NCBI GenBank assembly: GCA_022563775.1
Contig: JADFMS010000001.1
Coordinates: 1-64,000 of the forward strand
DNA length: 64,000 nt
Origin: Fidelibacterota bacterium
GTDB lineage: Bacteria > Marinisomatota > SORT01
Direction of reading: 5' to 3'
In this document: piece by piece, positions 53,035 through 62,052 of the stretch
Numbering within the stretch: position 1 is the stretch's first letter
Layout of the letters: the number at the start of each line of letters is the position of its first letter
Translations under genes and position numbers: made by a program
The notes under the pieces: model-generated
Databases searched by the model: none
What the model was told of the DNA's origin: nothing
The model's input: the letters and a program-made list of their open reading frames with translations, nothing else

Positions 53035-55563
53035 TTGAAATTCACAAGTTTTGTAATAATGCTGTTTGTTTTATGGTCCGTTAACTTGAACGCTACAGGA
53101 AATACCGGTTCTTTGAACGGAACTGTTAAATCAATTGGGGGGAAACCTCTCGAGGGAGCGTCAGTTGTTTTAATCGGCACAAAGATCGGTGTTGCGACTG
53201 ATTCAAATGGGAATTTTCTAATAACGAATATTGAACACGGGGTGTATAACATTAGAATCTCTATGATCGGATATAAACCGGTCGTTTATACAAATATCGA
53301 TATCACACCCGGTTCATTTCTGTCAATGAGCATAGAGATGCAAACATCTCAGCTCGACTTAGAAGAAGTGGTAGTAGAAGCGACATCACCTATAATCAGA
53401 CGCGATATAACCGGAACTATACATAGGGTTGGCAGGGACAAAATAGAGAATATCCCGATCAATTCAATTGAAGAGATCGCCGGTTTGCAAGTAGGCGTGA
53501 CGCGGGATGGTTACATACGGGGAGGAAGGAAAAAGGAGATTCTTTACTTGATAGATGGGTTACCCGTAAACGACCTCATCACCGGAGGTCTCGGAACTGA
53601 TTTGCCGAAAAGCTCGGTAGAGCAATACACACTCCAGACCGGCGGCATGGAAGCGGAATACGGAGACGCTCTGTCCGGAGTAATAAACATAACCACATCG
53701 ACCCATAAGGATAAGACAACTCGTTCCATACGTCTTAAATCCGACCATCTACAGGGCGGTACCGAACACAGTCGGGAGTCTGAAGCGGAATTATTTTTTA
53801 GCGGGCCACTGCCGAATACGAATATGAGTTACCTGCTCACCGGCAGTTTCAATATATCAGACACAAGGTGGTGGCAGGATATGGAATTATATTTTAAGTC
53901 GCCGTTCACCATTGTCGGAAATTTTTTGTCAAAATTGGAAATCGATTTTGGAGCAGGAAAAACTCTTTCACTACAGGGTTTATATTCTAATAGGAGATGG
54001 CGCGATTATGAATTCAGCTGGAGGTTCAATCTTGACGGACTGCCACGTCGGAAAAGGGATTCGTTTCGAGCAGCTATATTCTGGTCTCACCCGCTATCTG
54101 AGAGGACATTATACTCGGTTTCTTTCTCCAGGTACAACATACATTCCCGCATCGGGCATGGCAGCCCGGACGATCTTTCTCTTGAACCATGGCGATATGA
54201 TTTTCTGCTTCGATACGTCGTTTCCGGGGAACGAAATTGGTGGGAAAAGACTGACCAGGTAACTTATACACTTAAATCAGATATTCAGAGCAAGCTCTTC
54301 AATCGACATATGCTAAAAGCCGGAGTCAACTTGAATTTCTTCGACATCACGTCGGATTTACGGAAACTCGAACCAAGAATGACTTATTTCGGTAGACCAA
54401 TCATTGATGAAGATTTGTTAAATTACAGTAATACATATCATTATAAGCCAAGATCGGGAAGTTTCTTCGTACAGGATAAAATTGTCTCCGGCTACGACGG
54501 TTCAACTGTCAGTGTCGGCCTGCGTTTCGATTTTCTCGACCCCCGCGCCCTGCGTCCTGCAATCGAACTGATACCAATAAGTGAGGGTGAGTACATCGAA
54601 AATATAAGTAAATTTGTTCCTGCGAGTGTTAAGTATAACGTAAGCCCGCGCCTGGGATTTTCGGCTCCGTTGACTGACAAAATTATTATGTTCTTAAACT
54701 ACGGACAATATTTCCAAAATCCCCTCTTCAAGCAGCTTTATTCGGGACTTTCCAATGTTCAATTTAGATTCGGGAACAGCGTTCTCCGGGGAAATCCGGA
54801 CCTTGAACCTGAGACCACAACAGTTATTGAGTGGAGTTTCAAATACTTAGTAAATCATCATACGAGCCTTTCAGCCGTTTATTACCAAAAGGAGACCACA
54901 AACCAAATTGATACGAAAACGTTTTTAGCATCCAACAGCAGAATTGCCGGTGATTACGGCTTCGCCGAATTCGTAAACAGTCCCTTAGCCCAATCCTCAG
55001 GGATCGAGTTTAATCTTTCCAGAAAAGCCGGGAAGTGGATAAACGGAAACATATCCTATGTCCTGAGTAAAGCAAAGGGTTTGAGCCAGAGCGAGGATCA
55101 GGGGTTGAATTACGCTCAATGGGGGTTTGAGCTGCCTTCACAGCTGTATTTCATGAGTTGGGACCAAAGGCATACGTTGAAGGGCGACATGCTATTCCAA
55201 ACGAAGAACGATTTCTTTGTTTCATTGATTTGGGAGTTCCACTCGGGTAGACCATATACTTTTTTTCCATCAATCAATGGCGTAACTCCACTTTTCCCGG
55301 ATCAACGGTTTGTTCCGAACAACAGACGACTCCCCGGCACCGGTATCATGGACGTTCAGATTTCCAAAAAATACGTTCTATTTAAAAGAAAAGATAACTC
55401 CAAGGACAAATCCATCATGATATATCTTTCTGTCCGTAATTTGACGGATGCTAAGAATGCTCTCTGGGCGGACAGTTCTGGAAGAATAGGAGGTGAGCTG
55501 GCTGACCCATCGGTATATGATATCGGCAGAAGGACCTTTATAGGAATGATACTAAGTCTGTAA
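53035..55563 (+). CDS. TonB-dependent receptor with N-terminal carboxypeptidase-regulatory-like domain
   Basis: 842 residues: signal peptide (about 1-23), CarboxypepD_reg-like domain (SLNGTVKSIGGKPLEGASVV onward in spirit, about 26-110), plug (about 125-225, GLQVGVTRDGYIRGGRKKE) and a 22-strand barrel ending RRTFIGMILSL. It imports a large nutrient through the outer membrane using TonB energy. The start is TTG 53035 with no SD visible. It pairs with the probable lipoprotein gene 10 bp downstream. The substrate is unknown; no SusD homologue is present. Confidence 0.92.
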   Translation: MKFTSFVIMLFVLWSVNLNATGNTGSLNGTVKSIGGKPLEGASVVLIGTKIGVATDSNGNFLITNIEHGVYNIRISMIGYKPVVYTNIDITPGSFLSMSIEMQTSQLDLEEVVVEATSPIIRRDITGTIHRVGRDKIENIPINSIEEIAGLQVGVTRDGYIRGGRKKEILYLIDGLPVNDLITGGLGTDLPKSSVEQYTLQTGGMEAEYGDALSGVINITTSTHKDKTTRSIRLKSDHLQGGTEHSRESEAELFFSGPLPNTNMSYLLTGSFNISDTRWWQDMELYFKSPFTIVGNFLSKLEIDFGAGKTLSLQGLYSNRRWRDYEFSWRFNLDGLPRRKRDSFRAAIFWSHPLSERTLYSVSFSRYNIHSRIGHGSPDDLSLEPWRYDFLLRYVVSGERNWWEKTDQVTYTLKSDIQSKLFNRHMLKAGVNLNFFDITSDLRKLEPRMTYFGRPIIDEDLLNYSNTYHYKPRSGSFFVQDKIVSGYDGSTVSVGLRFDFLDPRALRPAIELIPISEGEYIENISKFVPASVKYNVSPRLGFSAPLTDKIIMFLNYGQYFQNPLFKQLYSGLSNVQFRFGNSVLRGNPDLEPETTTVIEWSFKYLVNHHTSLSAVYYQKETTNQIDTKTFLASNSRIAGDYGFAEFVNSPLAQSSGIEFNLSRKAGKWINGNISYVLSKAKGLSQSEDQGLNYAQWGFELPSQLYFMSWDQRHTLKGDMLFQTKNDFFVSLIWEFHSGRPYTFFPSINGVTPLFPDQRFVPNNRRLPGTGIMDVQISKKYVLFKRKDNSKDKSIMIYLSVRNLTDAKNALWADSSGRIGGELADPSVYDIGRRTFIGMILSL

Positions 55564-55573
55564 AACATCCAAT

Positions 55574-56194
55574 ATGAGAAAGATTTTATATTTGATTACA
55601 AGAAAAATTACATTTGCAAATAAAATTCTATGTTCCATTTTTATCCTAACAGCTATGAGCTGCGAGGAATCACTGCCGCCCAGAGATGAAGTTCCTGTGG
55701 AGGTATTTGAAATTCTTTTCGGCACCGTCGACGGTAGAACATCTTACACGGCAACGAGAGACCCTGCAAACATTCATAGCAGACATCCGCCACCCATTAA
55801 GTTCACTCTGCGTTTAGTAAACATATTTGATGAAACGCTTCAGGATTTTGCCCATTCAATTAATGGTACTCTTGACATTTGGCTGGCAGAAGATCCTACG
55901 GTTGGAAAAACTTTTCTGCTCACTAAAGACAGTGAAGTTCCTCCAATTGATTCTCCGTCGCACATCAATAACGGTCTCCTGACTCTTGACCAAAGCGATA
56001 CTTTCTATATAGAAATTCATTGGCAGCACGAAGTTGAGGACTCAGTGAAGCTCTGGGACTACTTCGAGATGAAAAGCGGGGAAGAACGGCTCGTTGAGAT
56101 CAGAGCACTTGCCAAGATACAACTATTTCCGGAACTACCCCACATCAGTACAGAAATTCTTAAGATAAAGGTCAAGTATATAAAACTCAGTTAA
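55574..56194 (+). CDS. Probable lipoprotein paired with TonB receptor
   Basis: 206 residues. A signal segment (about 14-29) is followed by Cys in LTAMSCEES, a plausible lipidation site, though the -3 position is Ala rather than the usual Leu. The rest looks beta-rich (KFTLRLVNIFDETLQDF, TFYIEIHWQHE) with no recognised domain. Spacing of 10 bp after the receptor and same strand argue for co-expression, perhaps as a surface ligand-capture partner. That role is inference. It converges on the DUF1028 gene. Confidence 0.72.
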   Translation: MRKILYLITRKITFANKILCSIFILTAMSCEESLPPRDEVPVEVFEILFGTVDGRTSYTATRDPANIHSRHPPPIKFTLRLVNIFDETLQDFAHSINGTLDIWLAEDPTVGKTFLLTKDSEVPPIDSPSHINNGLLTLDQSDTFYIEIHWQHEVEDSVKLWDYFEMKSGEERLVEIRALAKIQLFPELPHISTEILKIKVKYIKLS

Positions 56195-56229
56195 CACTAT
56201 TTTGACTAATCAAAAACCGAATGTATCCA

Positions 56230-57216
56230 CTACTGTTTTAATATTTTTTTAATTATCTTTTTATCGTCAGGTAAAAAGTCGCTCTCCGCAAGACGTGGAA
56301 CAAGTTTTTTCCAAATGGGCTCCCTTTTAAATACCCATTTGAATTCCGGTAGAGACTCCTCAAGTTTATCCACCAATACAAGAGTGGTAGCATACCAGAA
56401 TCGTAATTCGACATTCTCCGGCAGCATTTGCATACCGATTTTATACTCTTCAAGAGCATTATCGTAATGATTTTCAGCGAGATAATCGTCTCCTCTGCTG
56501 ACATGATTATACGCCTTCGCAATATATACAAGTCTTCGTAATTCTTTAAGCGGCTCAGGGCTATCTTCGACTCTAAGGTTGTAGGGACGATCAAGATAGA
56601 CATTACCTACAGGATCGATACTGACAATCATAATTGCGGCTGATTGTTTTCCTCGTAAATCTCCTCCCTCTTTCTGCGCCGCATCGAGCGCTGCAAGAAG
56701 ACGGTCTGCTAATTCTCCGTCTGTTTTTTCATACGCCTCCCCCATTTTATCCCAAACGGTGTTTTTCAGCATTATATTGGCTTGAGCGGAATAACCGTCG
56801 CCTATTTTATATCCTGCCTCAGCAATGCATTTATCGCCTGTGTGAGAGGCGATAATACCATTTGCATCCACCATTGCCACCTGCCTTACTTCCGGCGTGT
56901 TATCAGCCGATAAAAGCCCTTTTAGCGTCTGCTGAGCGCTTTTCCCGGCTTTCATGAGACTCAAGCCGAGCGGTCCGTAACTGACGTCAACGATTGACTG
57001 TGTAGCTACCGCGCCAACACCGGGTTCAGCCCATGTGACTACAGCGCCTACTCCGAAATAATGCGATTGAACGGCTACACCCATCTGGTTATTCTCTTTA
57101 TCATATGCCACTATCGAATAGGTGTGAGCATTCCTTATAGCCGGTGGTTTTAGCTGCGCAAACAGATTCGATGCCATTATGCTTACAGCGAGAGTTACGT
57201 ATAATAGAATTTTCAT
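56230..57216 (-). CDS. Exported DUF1028 protein with C-terminal TPR region
   Basis: 328 residues. A signal peptide (1-21, ending LFAQ) precedes the DUF1028 domain (about 30-215; TYSIVAYDKENNQMGVAVQS, VGAVATQSIVDVSYGPLG). DUF1028 resembles Ntn-hydrolases such as glutamine amidotransferase/gamma-glutamyl relatives in fold. Residues about 230-315 form a TPR-like stretch (YLAENHYDNALEEYKIGMQ). The fusion is known in other members. Start: AAAGGAGAG just before the ATG. Confidence 0.88.
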   Translation of the reverse strand: MKILLYVTLAVSIMASNLFAQLKPPAIRNAHTYSIVAYDKENNQMGVAVQSHYFGVGAVVTWAEPGVGAVATQSIVDVSYGPLGLSLMKAGKSAQQTLKGLLSADNTPEVRQVAMVDANGIIASHTGDKCIAEAGYKIGDGYSAQANIMLKNTVWDKMGEAYEKTDGELADRLLAALDAAQKEGGDLRGKQSAAIMIVSIDPVGNVYLDRPYNLRVEDSPEPLKELRRLVYIAKAYNHVSRGDDYLAENHYDNALEEYKIGMQMLPENVELRFWYATTLVLVDKLEESLPEFKWVFKREPIWKKLVPRLAESDFLPDDKKIIKKILKQ

Positions 57217-57287
57217 ATCTCTCCTTTAATTTTTTTAAATATGCAGTTTATTTTGATGCACTCCGGATTACAGGTGTAGCAATAAAA

Positions 57288-57313
57288 ATGCCCTGCCGGT
57301 TACGGCAGGGCAT
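57288..57313 (-). terminator. Intrinsic terminator of the TonB receptor-exported protein-PorV operon
   Basis: ATGCCCTGCCG (57288-57298) and CGGCAGGGCAT (57303-57313) form an 11-bp stem with a 4-base loop. On the minus strand it continues into TTTTATTG. It lies 28 bp past the PorV-like stop codon. Confidence 0.92.
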
Positions 57314-57340
57314 CCTCTTAATATTTTCACAGTAACTACG

Positions 57341-58372
57341 TTAGAATCCGAGATGAATCGAGAATATGTTATTTGCGTCAAAAAATTCCACGTCGCGGAA
57401 TGCATAATCAAGAATCAAATCCACCTTCCCGGTCTGCACAGATACCCCTGCGCCTACTGATGGACCGAAGATGTAGGGATTATCGAAGTCACTACTAACT
57501 ATAGGAATACCGCCTCGTATATAAATGAAATCCTGTATTGCCCATTCGGCTCCTAATCTAAATTCATCGTCTGCGAAATTGTTGCTCTGGAAAACCCCTG
57601 AAAGATTGATCGTGGAACCCTCTCCCAGAGAGTAACTATAAGATGCTCCAATTTCGAGTGTAGTGGGCAGCTCGGCAGGTTGAGCTTCTATCCTGACGTC
57701 TCTGAAAACGTCGTCAACCCGAATTAATCTCAAGAGACCCGATCCCCCATATGTCATAGCAGGACCGAAATCCTTCAGTACAACACCTATCGATAGATTT
57801 TCAAACTCAGCGAGACCTTTATATTGAACGCCAACATCAAATGCAACACCTGTTGCTCCGACGTTTAGAAACGATTCATTTATGAGCTTACTTGTGATAC
57901 CGACAGATACTCTATCGCTCAAGATTTTTGAGTAATGAACGCCTAAGGTAATAAAGTTGGGATTTAGGATTTCTCCTGTGCCATCCGGCTGCTCTTCCGT
58001 AGTTACGGCTATATCTCCTATTATCAGGCTTTTTACACTGAAGCCCAATGTTCCGAATGTGCCTAAGTCTGTGATAGCGGCGGCATATTCAAGATCCATA
58101 CCTGCAAAGTATTCCATATGTGAGAACATGAGATCCGATTGGTATGCAGAATTGGAAATTCCAGCCGGATTCCAGAAAATGGCGTCAATTCCGCTTGATG
58201 TCGCTGTACCTGAACCACCCATTGCTATTCCTCGTGCTCCAACGGGAATTAGCAGACTCGAAGCAGCGGATGATCCCGCTCGATCTCTTCCTCCGGCAAA
58301 GGCATGCGAATTAACCAGGAGTAACACTCCCAATAAGCCTAATATTGATTTGAAAAGCATTTTCCTCATCAT
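57341..58372 (-). CDS. PorV/PorQ-family outer-membrane protein
   Basis: 343 residues: signal peptide (about 1-26), a beta-rich barrel and C-terminal FSIHLGF. AGSSAASSLLIPVGARGIAMGGSGTA is spelled in the chain as the conserved N-terminal family block, and IFWNPAGI follows. PorV belongs to the type IX secretion system, where it shuttles substrates to the surface attachment complex; PorQ-like forms are also seen. It lies 11 bp after the large exported protein, which carries the matching C-terminal domain, and is last in the operon before the terminator. Confidence 0.9.
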   Translation of the reverse strand: MMRKMLFKSILGLLGVLLLVNSHAFAGGRDRAGSSAASSLLIPVGARGIAMGGSGTATSSGIDAIFWNPAGISNSAYQSDLMFSHMEYFAGMDLEYAAAITDLGTFGTLGFSVKSLIIGDIAVTTEEQPDGTGEILNPNFITLGVHYSKILSDRVSVGITSKLINESFLNVGATGVAFDVGVQYKGLAEFENLSIGVVLKDFGPAMTYGGSGLLRLIRVDDVFRDVRIEAQPAELPTTLEIGASYSYSLGEGSTINLSGVFQSNNFADDEFRLGAEWAIQDFIYIRGGIPIVSSDFDNPYIFGPSVGAGVSVQTGKVDLILDYAFRDVEFFDANNIFSIHLGF

Positions 58373-58383
58373 TTAACTCCTCG

Positions 58384-61300
58384 TTAAAAGTTCGTCAAGA
58401 ACTGTCGTTCCTGTACAATAGCAATTTTAAGAATCTTCGTACCCATATCGGTTCCATCCGCAGTTTTCATATTATCCAAATAAGCGATATATATTCCACT
58501 CGCAACCGGTAATCGATTTTTATTCAAGAGATCCCAATCGAAGAATTGAGTTGTGGGATCATCCTTTTCGAGCGTTCTTACGTGAACTCCGGCGACGTTG
58601 AATATTCGGATTTTCGCATCTTTAGGCAAATGTGTGAATCTAACAAAGCGATCAAATGCGTTTGTCTCCAACGTGTTGATGCCTATATACGGATTCGGGA
58701 AGACGTTGATAAGGCTAATATCATCCACAGCTTGCTCAGCGGTTTTCGTCGGAGCCAAAGAGGTGAATGCAAATTTATCAGCCAAGCCGTTAACATGGTT
58801 CGCCAGAATTAGGAACTCATCTCCTTCCTCGAAGCTAACCTCGCTTCCTCTCCGGGCAACAGCTAACCACCACATAATCGGAAGTGGAGCGCCTATTGGT
58901 TCAACTTGGTAATCAGGATTCGGAGTTTCGCTGTAATCTGTATTAAATATCCATAACCATTCGCGAGGTCCACCACCATTCACATTGTTTCCACCTGAAG
59001 ATGCAGGAGGCCACCAGACACCATCCACCATACCGCCTCCGTCATCAGGGTCCACCGGCTGATTGTTCTCCAAGAATCCGAGGGCAAGTCGACGCGGTGG
59101 GTCGGCTTCGACATCCCATGCGGATAGCGGCACGCTTTTTGTGAAGTCTTGGTAGTCGTACCCGAGCCCCGCCGTATTAATGATAAATGGAGCGAACTGC
59201 GGTTGTTGTGCAGGTGAAGAAAAGTTCCTGCCATATCTATAAGCATAAGATACGTTCTCATGGTTTGTGTCAAAAACAGGCGTTGTAAGATCGCCGGTAT
59301 CGGTTGCCGGAGCTAATTTCAGAAGAACATTTAATATATTTGCTGCCGGAACTCCCGGTGGGCCCCCACCAAATACACTATTTGGAGAACCCCAACCGAT
59401 AGCGCCGTTGAATCCTTCAAATCCAAAATCAGCGCTCGCCCAGGTAAATCTTCTCGAACCGTTAGGTATATCCCAATCCTTCATTCCTGGCGGTGGACCC
59501 AGTACCTTGACCTGGAGTCCTTCCGCGATGGCATATTCGCCGTCCCCGCTCTGATTGGTGGCGTCAGCTACTAATACCGTATTCGTCGAGGAATTAGTTA
59601 ATGACCAAGTCGTCACTCCGTCGAGGTCTGTAAATGTTACCTCATAGGAGTTGCCCGTAGTTTTCGTTGGGTCAACTATAATGGGGACAACCGACCCGTC
59701 ACTTCCTCCTGTCACGTGAAAATCTCCCTTAAGAGTATCACCTACCGCTCCGACGAATCTCGTTCCAGGTTCGGGTCCCGCTGGAGTCACCGAATTGATA
59801 ATGAGGGAGCTCTCAAGCGCATGAATGGCGACCTCACCGCTTGGATTGGAGTTATATGCCGTTACAGCGAAGAAATAAGGACGACCCATTATAAGCGGGT
59901 CACCTGTAATCGCATCTTTCTCAACAGTTAGAAAACGTTCAATTCCCGAATTCGTTCCGAGCTGTGAAGGAAGCAGTAGTATCTGACCCGATGTTTCGTC
60001 AAATTGAGGATCGAGTATGGTAGTCACCTCGTTTATGACATCGAAGGTAGCCAGTAGTTTAGCATCTGATAATGTTGCGCTCGCCGTCGGAAGCTGATAG
60101 ACATTATAACCTTCAAAATCATACCCCTGATTACTCGAGCTTTCAGTAGCGGCTACGTCATCTGGATCCCCTCCCCAATTGATAACTATCTTCACCTTTT
60201 CTTGACGCGTATCTTCCGGATTCGGTACAATCCCCGCGAGAGAAACAGTCGGAGAAGGCGGAGCCTTCGGAAGAACGAATAGGGCGTCGAAAGCAGCCTG
60301 TGCACTTATATCATAAAAGCGGAGAACACTGATTGCGGAGATATTGTCAGCCCCGAATGCAGCGAGGAGAGCGACTGTAACCTCCTGAGTATCACCCAAT
60401 GCCATAGTGAAAGGACCCGTGGTCATAAGCATTCGACGGTCTGCCGGTCCTGTGTCTAACGGACTGGTCCCGGCAACAGGGTCTCCACATAACGTAAACA
60501 AACCGCATTCTTCAAAACTCGCAAAATTTTCACCGGTTGCAGGCGTTAAGCCGAAGTGTAGATTTCGCCACTGGAGTGTTCCTTCGTAAGTTCCGAGCGG
60601 CGGATCACTTATGGCTGTTCCCGATGCGAAAAATGCCATGGAAGACGCGCCGAGATTTCTGAAGCCGGCGCGTTTCTTAAGATCAAAAATTGCCGTATCT
60701 ACTGCCGTATCGACAGTAGGATTATAGTCTCCATCGCTGTCCTCGTCGATATACGTTCCTCCTGCATCAAGACAATCAGCCGGGTCCGTGCCAGCATCGC
60801 ATGGCTCTGAAACAAGAGGTCCGGCGAAAAAGTCATAGCCTGCGGCTGGAGGGGGAAGACCTGCTTCCCGGTAAGCATTATCAACCGCTGTAGAATTATA
60901 AACGTACATCATACTTGTAGCCGGATCTGTTCCGACATAGTCATCTCCAAAGGAGCCGAGGTCAGGATCCGACCACTGGGAAATATACATTTCATCTATC
61001 GTTGCGCCCTCGGGAGTGTCCGATGTCCCTTTGTATATCAGCTTGAATCGTTTGAAAATTACAAAACCGAGAGCATCAGTTCGTGCATAAGCCCACATTG
61101 TCGCCTGCATCTCAAGTCCCATTGACGGTGAGCCATAGAGACCCCTGACAGCTCCGTCTGTAAGGTCATTCGCCACAAACCATACTACCTGGTCGCCATC
61201 GGCGATACCCGGTTCATCTGCTTCAGGGAATAGTACAGGGGTGAAGTCGTCACTCTCGAACTGCGGAGCATAAAGACCATCGCCGTCCGAATCGTAAAAA

Positions 61301-61869
61301 GGCGCACCCTTTTCAGCGGGCCACTCTTCCCAATCCTTTCGGTATTGGTTGCGGATCGCCTCCTCATCAGCGGATGAAATGGTCGAGACTGCGACGTCGA
61401 AAAAATCAGCGGCGTCTTGCTTCAGATTCGCCTTTGGAAAATCTCGCCTGACACGCCAAATACGCACATCCTTCGCCTCAGGGTCCTCGGCAACGCCTTT
61501 TGAAATGATCCTGCCTTGTACGGTACCGATTGCATATGTTTGACCGCCTGCACGAAGTTCTGGCGTTTCTCCATCCTGAACAAGCCCTGTCCAAACCAAA
61601 CCGTCGGCAAAGATGATTCCCGACGGATTACCACGGGGGAACAATACACCTGAACCTGTGGTTGCCGGATTTCGGGCTGACCAGCCATCGGCACGCACCC
61701 ACATGGCTAAATTGTTTACATTAACTAATGTGGATATTGGAGTTCCTGCTGTTTTACGAAGCGGACCCGACGAGCGTCTTCCGTTGTCGCGCGCTATCGA
61801 TAAGCTTACCGACGACAAAATGAAGACCGCCGCGAAAGCCAAATTCAAAGTATTCTTCAGGTTTTTCAT
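58384..61869 (-). CDS. Large exported protein with FlgD/type IX-like C-terminal domain
   Basis: 1161 residues: signal peptide (1-26), then a long secreted body. Asp-rich DSDGDGLY (about 227-234) and DEDSDGDYNP-type (about 407-416) calcium-binding-like loops appear in the first half. Ig/FN3-like strands lie around 590-740. The C-terminus (about 1070-1161) holds INVFPNPYIG, IRIFNVAGVHVRTLE, and LPVASGIYIAYLDN, the FlgD-Ig/type A sorting-domain pattern. It ends KILKIAIVQERQFLTNF. It probably reaches the surface with help from the PorV-like protein. The body has no recognised enzyme domain. SD GGGTGA precedes the ATG. Confidence 0.82.
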   Translation of the reverse strand: MKNLKNTLNLAFAAVFILSSVSLSIARDNGRRSSGPLRKTAGTPISTLVNVNNLAMWVRADGWSARNPATTGSGVLFPRGNPSGIIFADGLVWTGLVQDGETPELRAGGQTYAIGTVQGRIISKGVAEDPEAKDVRIWRVRRDFPKANLKQDAADFFDVAVSTISSADEEAIRNQYRKDWEEWPAEKGAPFYDSDGDGLYAPQFESDDFTPVLFPEADEPGIADGDQVVWFVANDLTDGAVRGLYGSPSMGLEMQATMWAYARTDALGFVIFKRFKLIYKGTSDTPEGATIDEMYISQWSDPDLGSFGDDYVGTDPATSMMYVYNSTAVDNAYREAGLPPPAAGYDFFAGPLVSEPCDAGTDPADCLDAGGTYIDEDSDGDYNPTVDTAVDTAIFDLKKRAGFRNLGASSMAFFASGTAISDPPLGTYEGTLQWRNLHFGLTPATGENFASFEECGLFTLCGDPVAGTSPLDTGPADRRMLMTTGPFTMALGDTQEVTVALLAAFGADNISAISVLRFYDISAQAAFDALFVLPKAPPSPTVSLAGIVPNPEDTRQEKVKIVINWGGDPDDVAATESSSNQGYDFEGYNVYQLPTASATLSDAKLLATFDVINEVTTILDPQFDETSGQILLLPSQLGTNSGIERFLTVEKDAITGDPLIMGRPYFFAVTAYNSNPSGEVAIHALESSLIINSVTPAGPEPGTRFVGAVGDTLKGDFHVTGGSDGSVVPIIVDPTKTTGNSYEVTFTDLDGVTTWSLTNSSTNTVLVADATNQSGDGEYAIAEGLQVKVLGPPPGMKDWDIPNGSRRFTWASADFGFEGFNGAIGWGSPNSVFGGGPPGVPAANILNVLLKLAPATDTGDLTTPVFDTNHENVSYAYRYGRNFSSPAQQPQFAPFIINTAGLGYDYQDFTKSVPLSAWDVEADPPRRLALGFLENNQPVDPDDGGGMVDGVWWPPASSGGNNVNGGGPREWLWIFNTDYSETPNPDYQVEPIGAPLPIMWWLAVARRGSEVSFEEGDEFLILANHVNGLADKFAFTSLAPTKTAEQAVDDISLINVFPNPYIGINTLETNAFDRFVRFTHLPKDAKIRIFNVAGVHVRTLEKDDPTTQFFDWDLLNKNRLPVASGIYIAYLDNMKTADGTDMGTKILKIAIVQERQFLTNF

Positions 61870-61892
61870 TTCTATTTCACCCTTGTTTTTTT

Positions 61893-61967
61893 GTGCGAGT
61901 CAGGGCGGCTTGCCCTGAACCGCAAAGATTAGTTCCGATTGGCGTCAGGGCAAGCCCTGACTGCCAC
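61893..61967. repeat. Dispersed double-hairpin repeat, copy 2
   Basis: The same unit as at 4687-4756: begins GTGCGAGTCAGGGC, contains GTCAGGGCAAGCCCTGAC, and ends GCCCTGACTGCCAC. Its left hairpin has two extra bases and its loop sequence differs, so copies vary in the middle. It lies between two minus-strand genes of one putative operon, as does copy 1. Confidence 0.8.
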
Positions 61968-62052
61968 ATAATCAATTTCATTCTTTTATGTTTGTTCTTT
62001 AAATTGATGCTAAACTCCAACTTTCAATATAATTATTACATCGCATCGCGGG

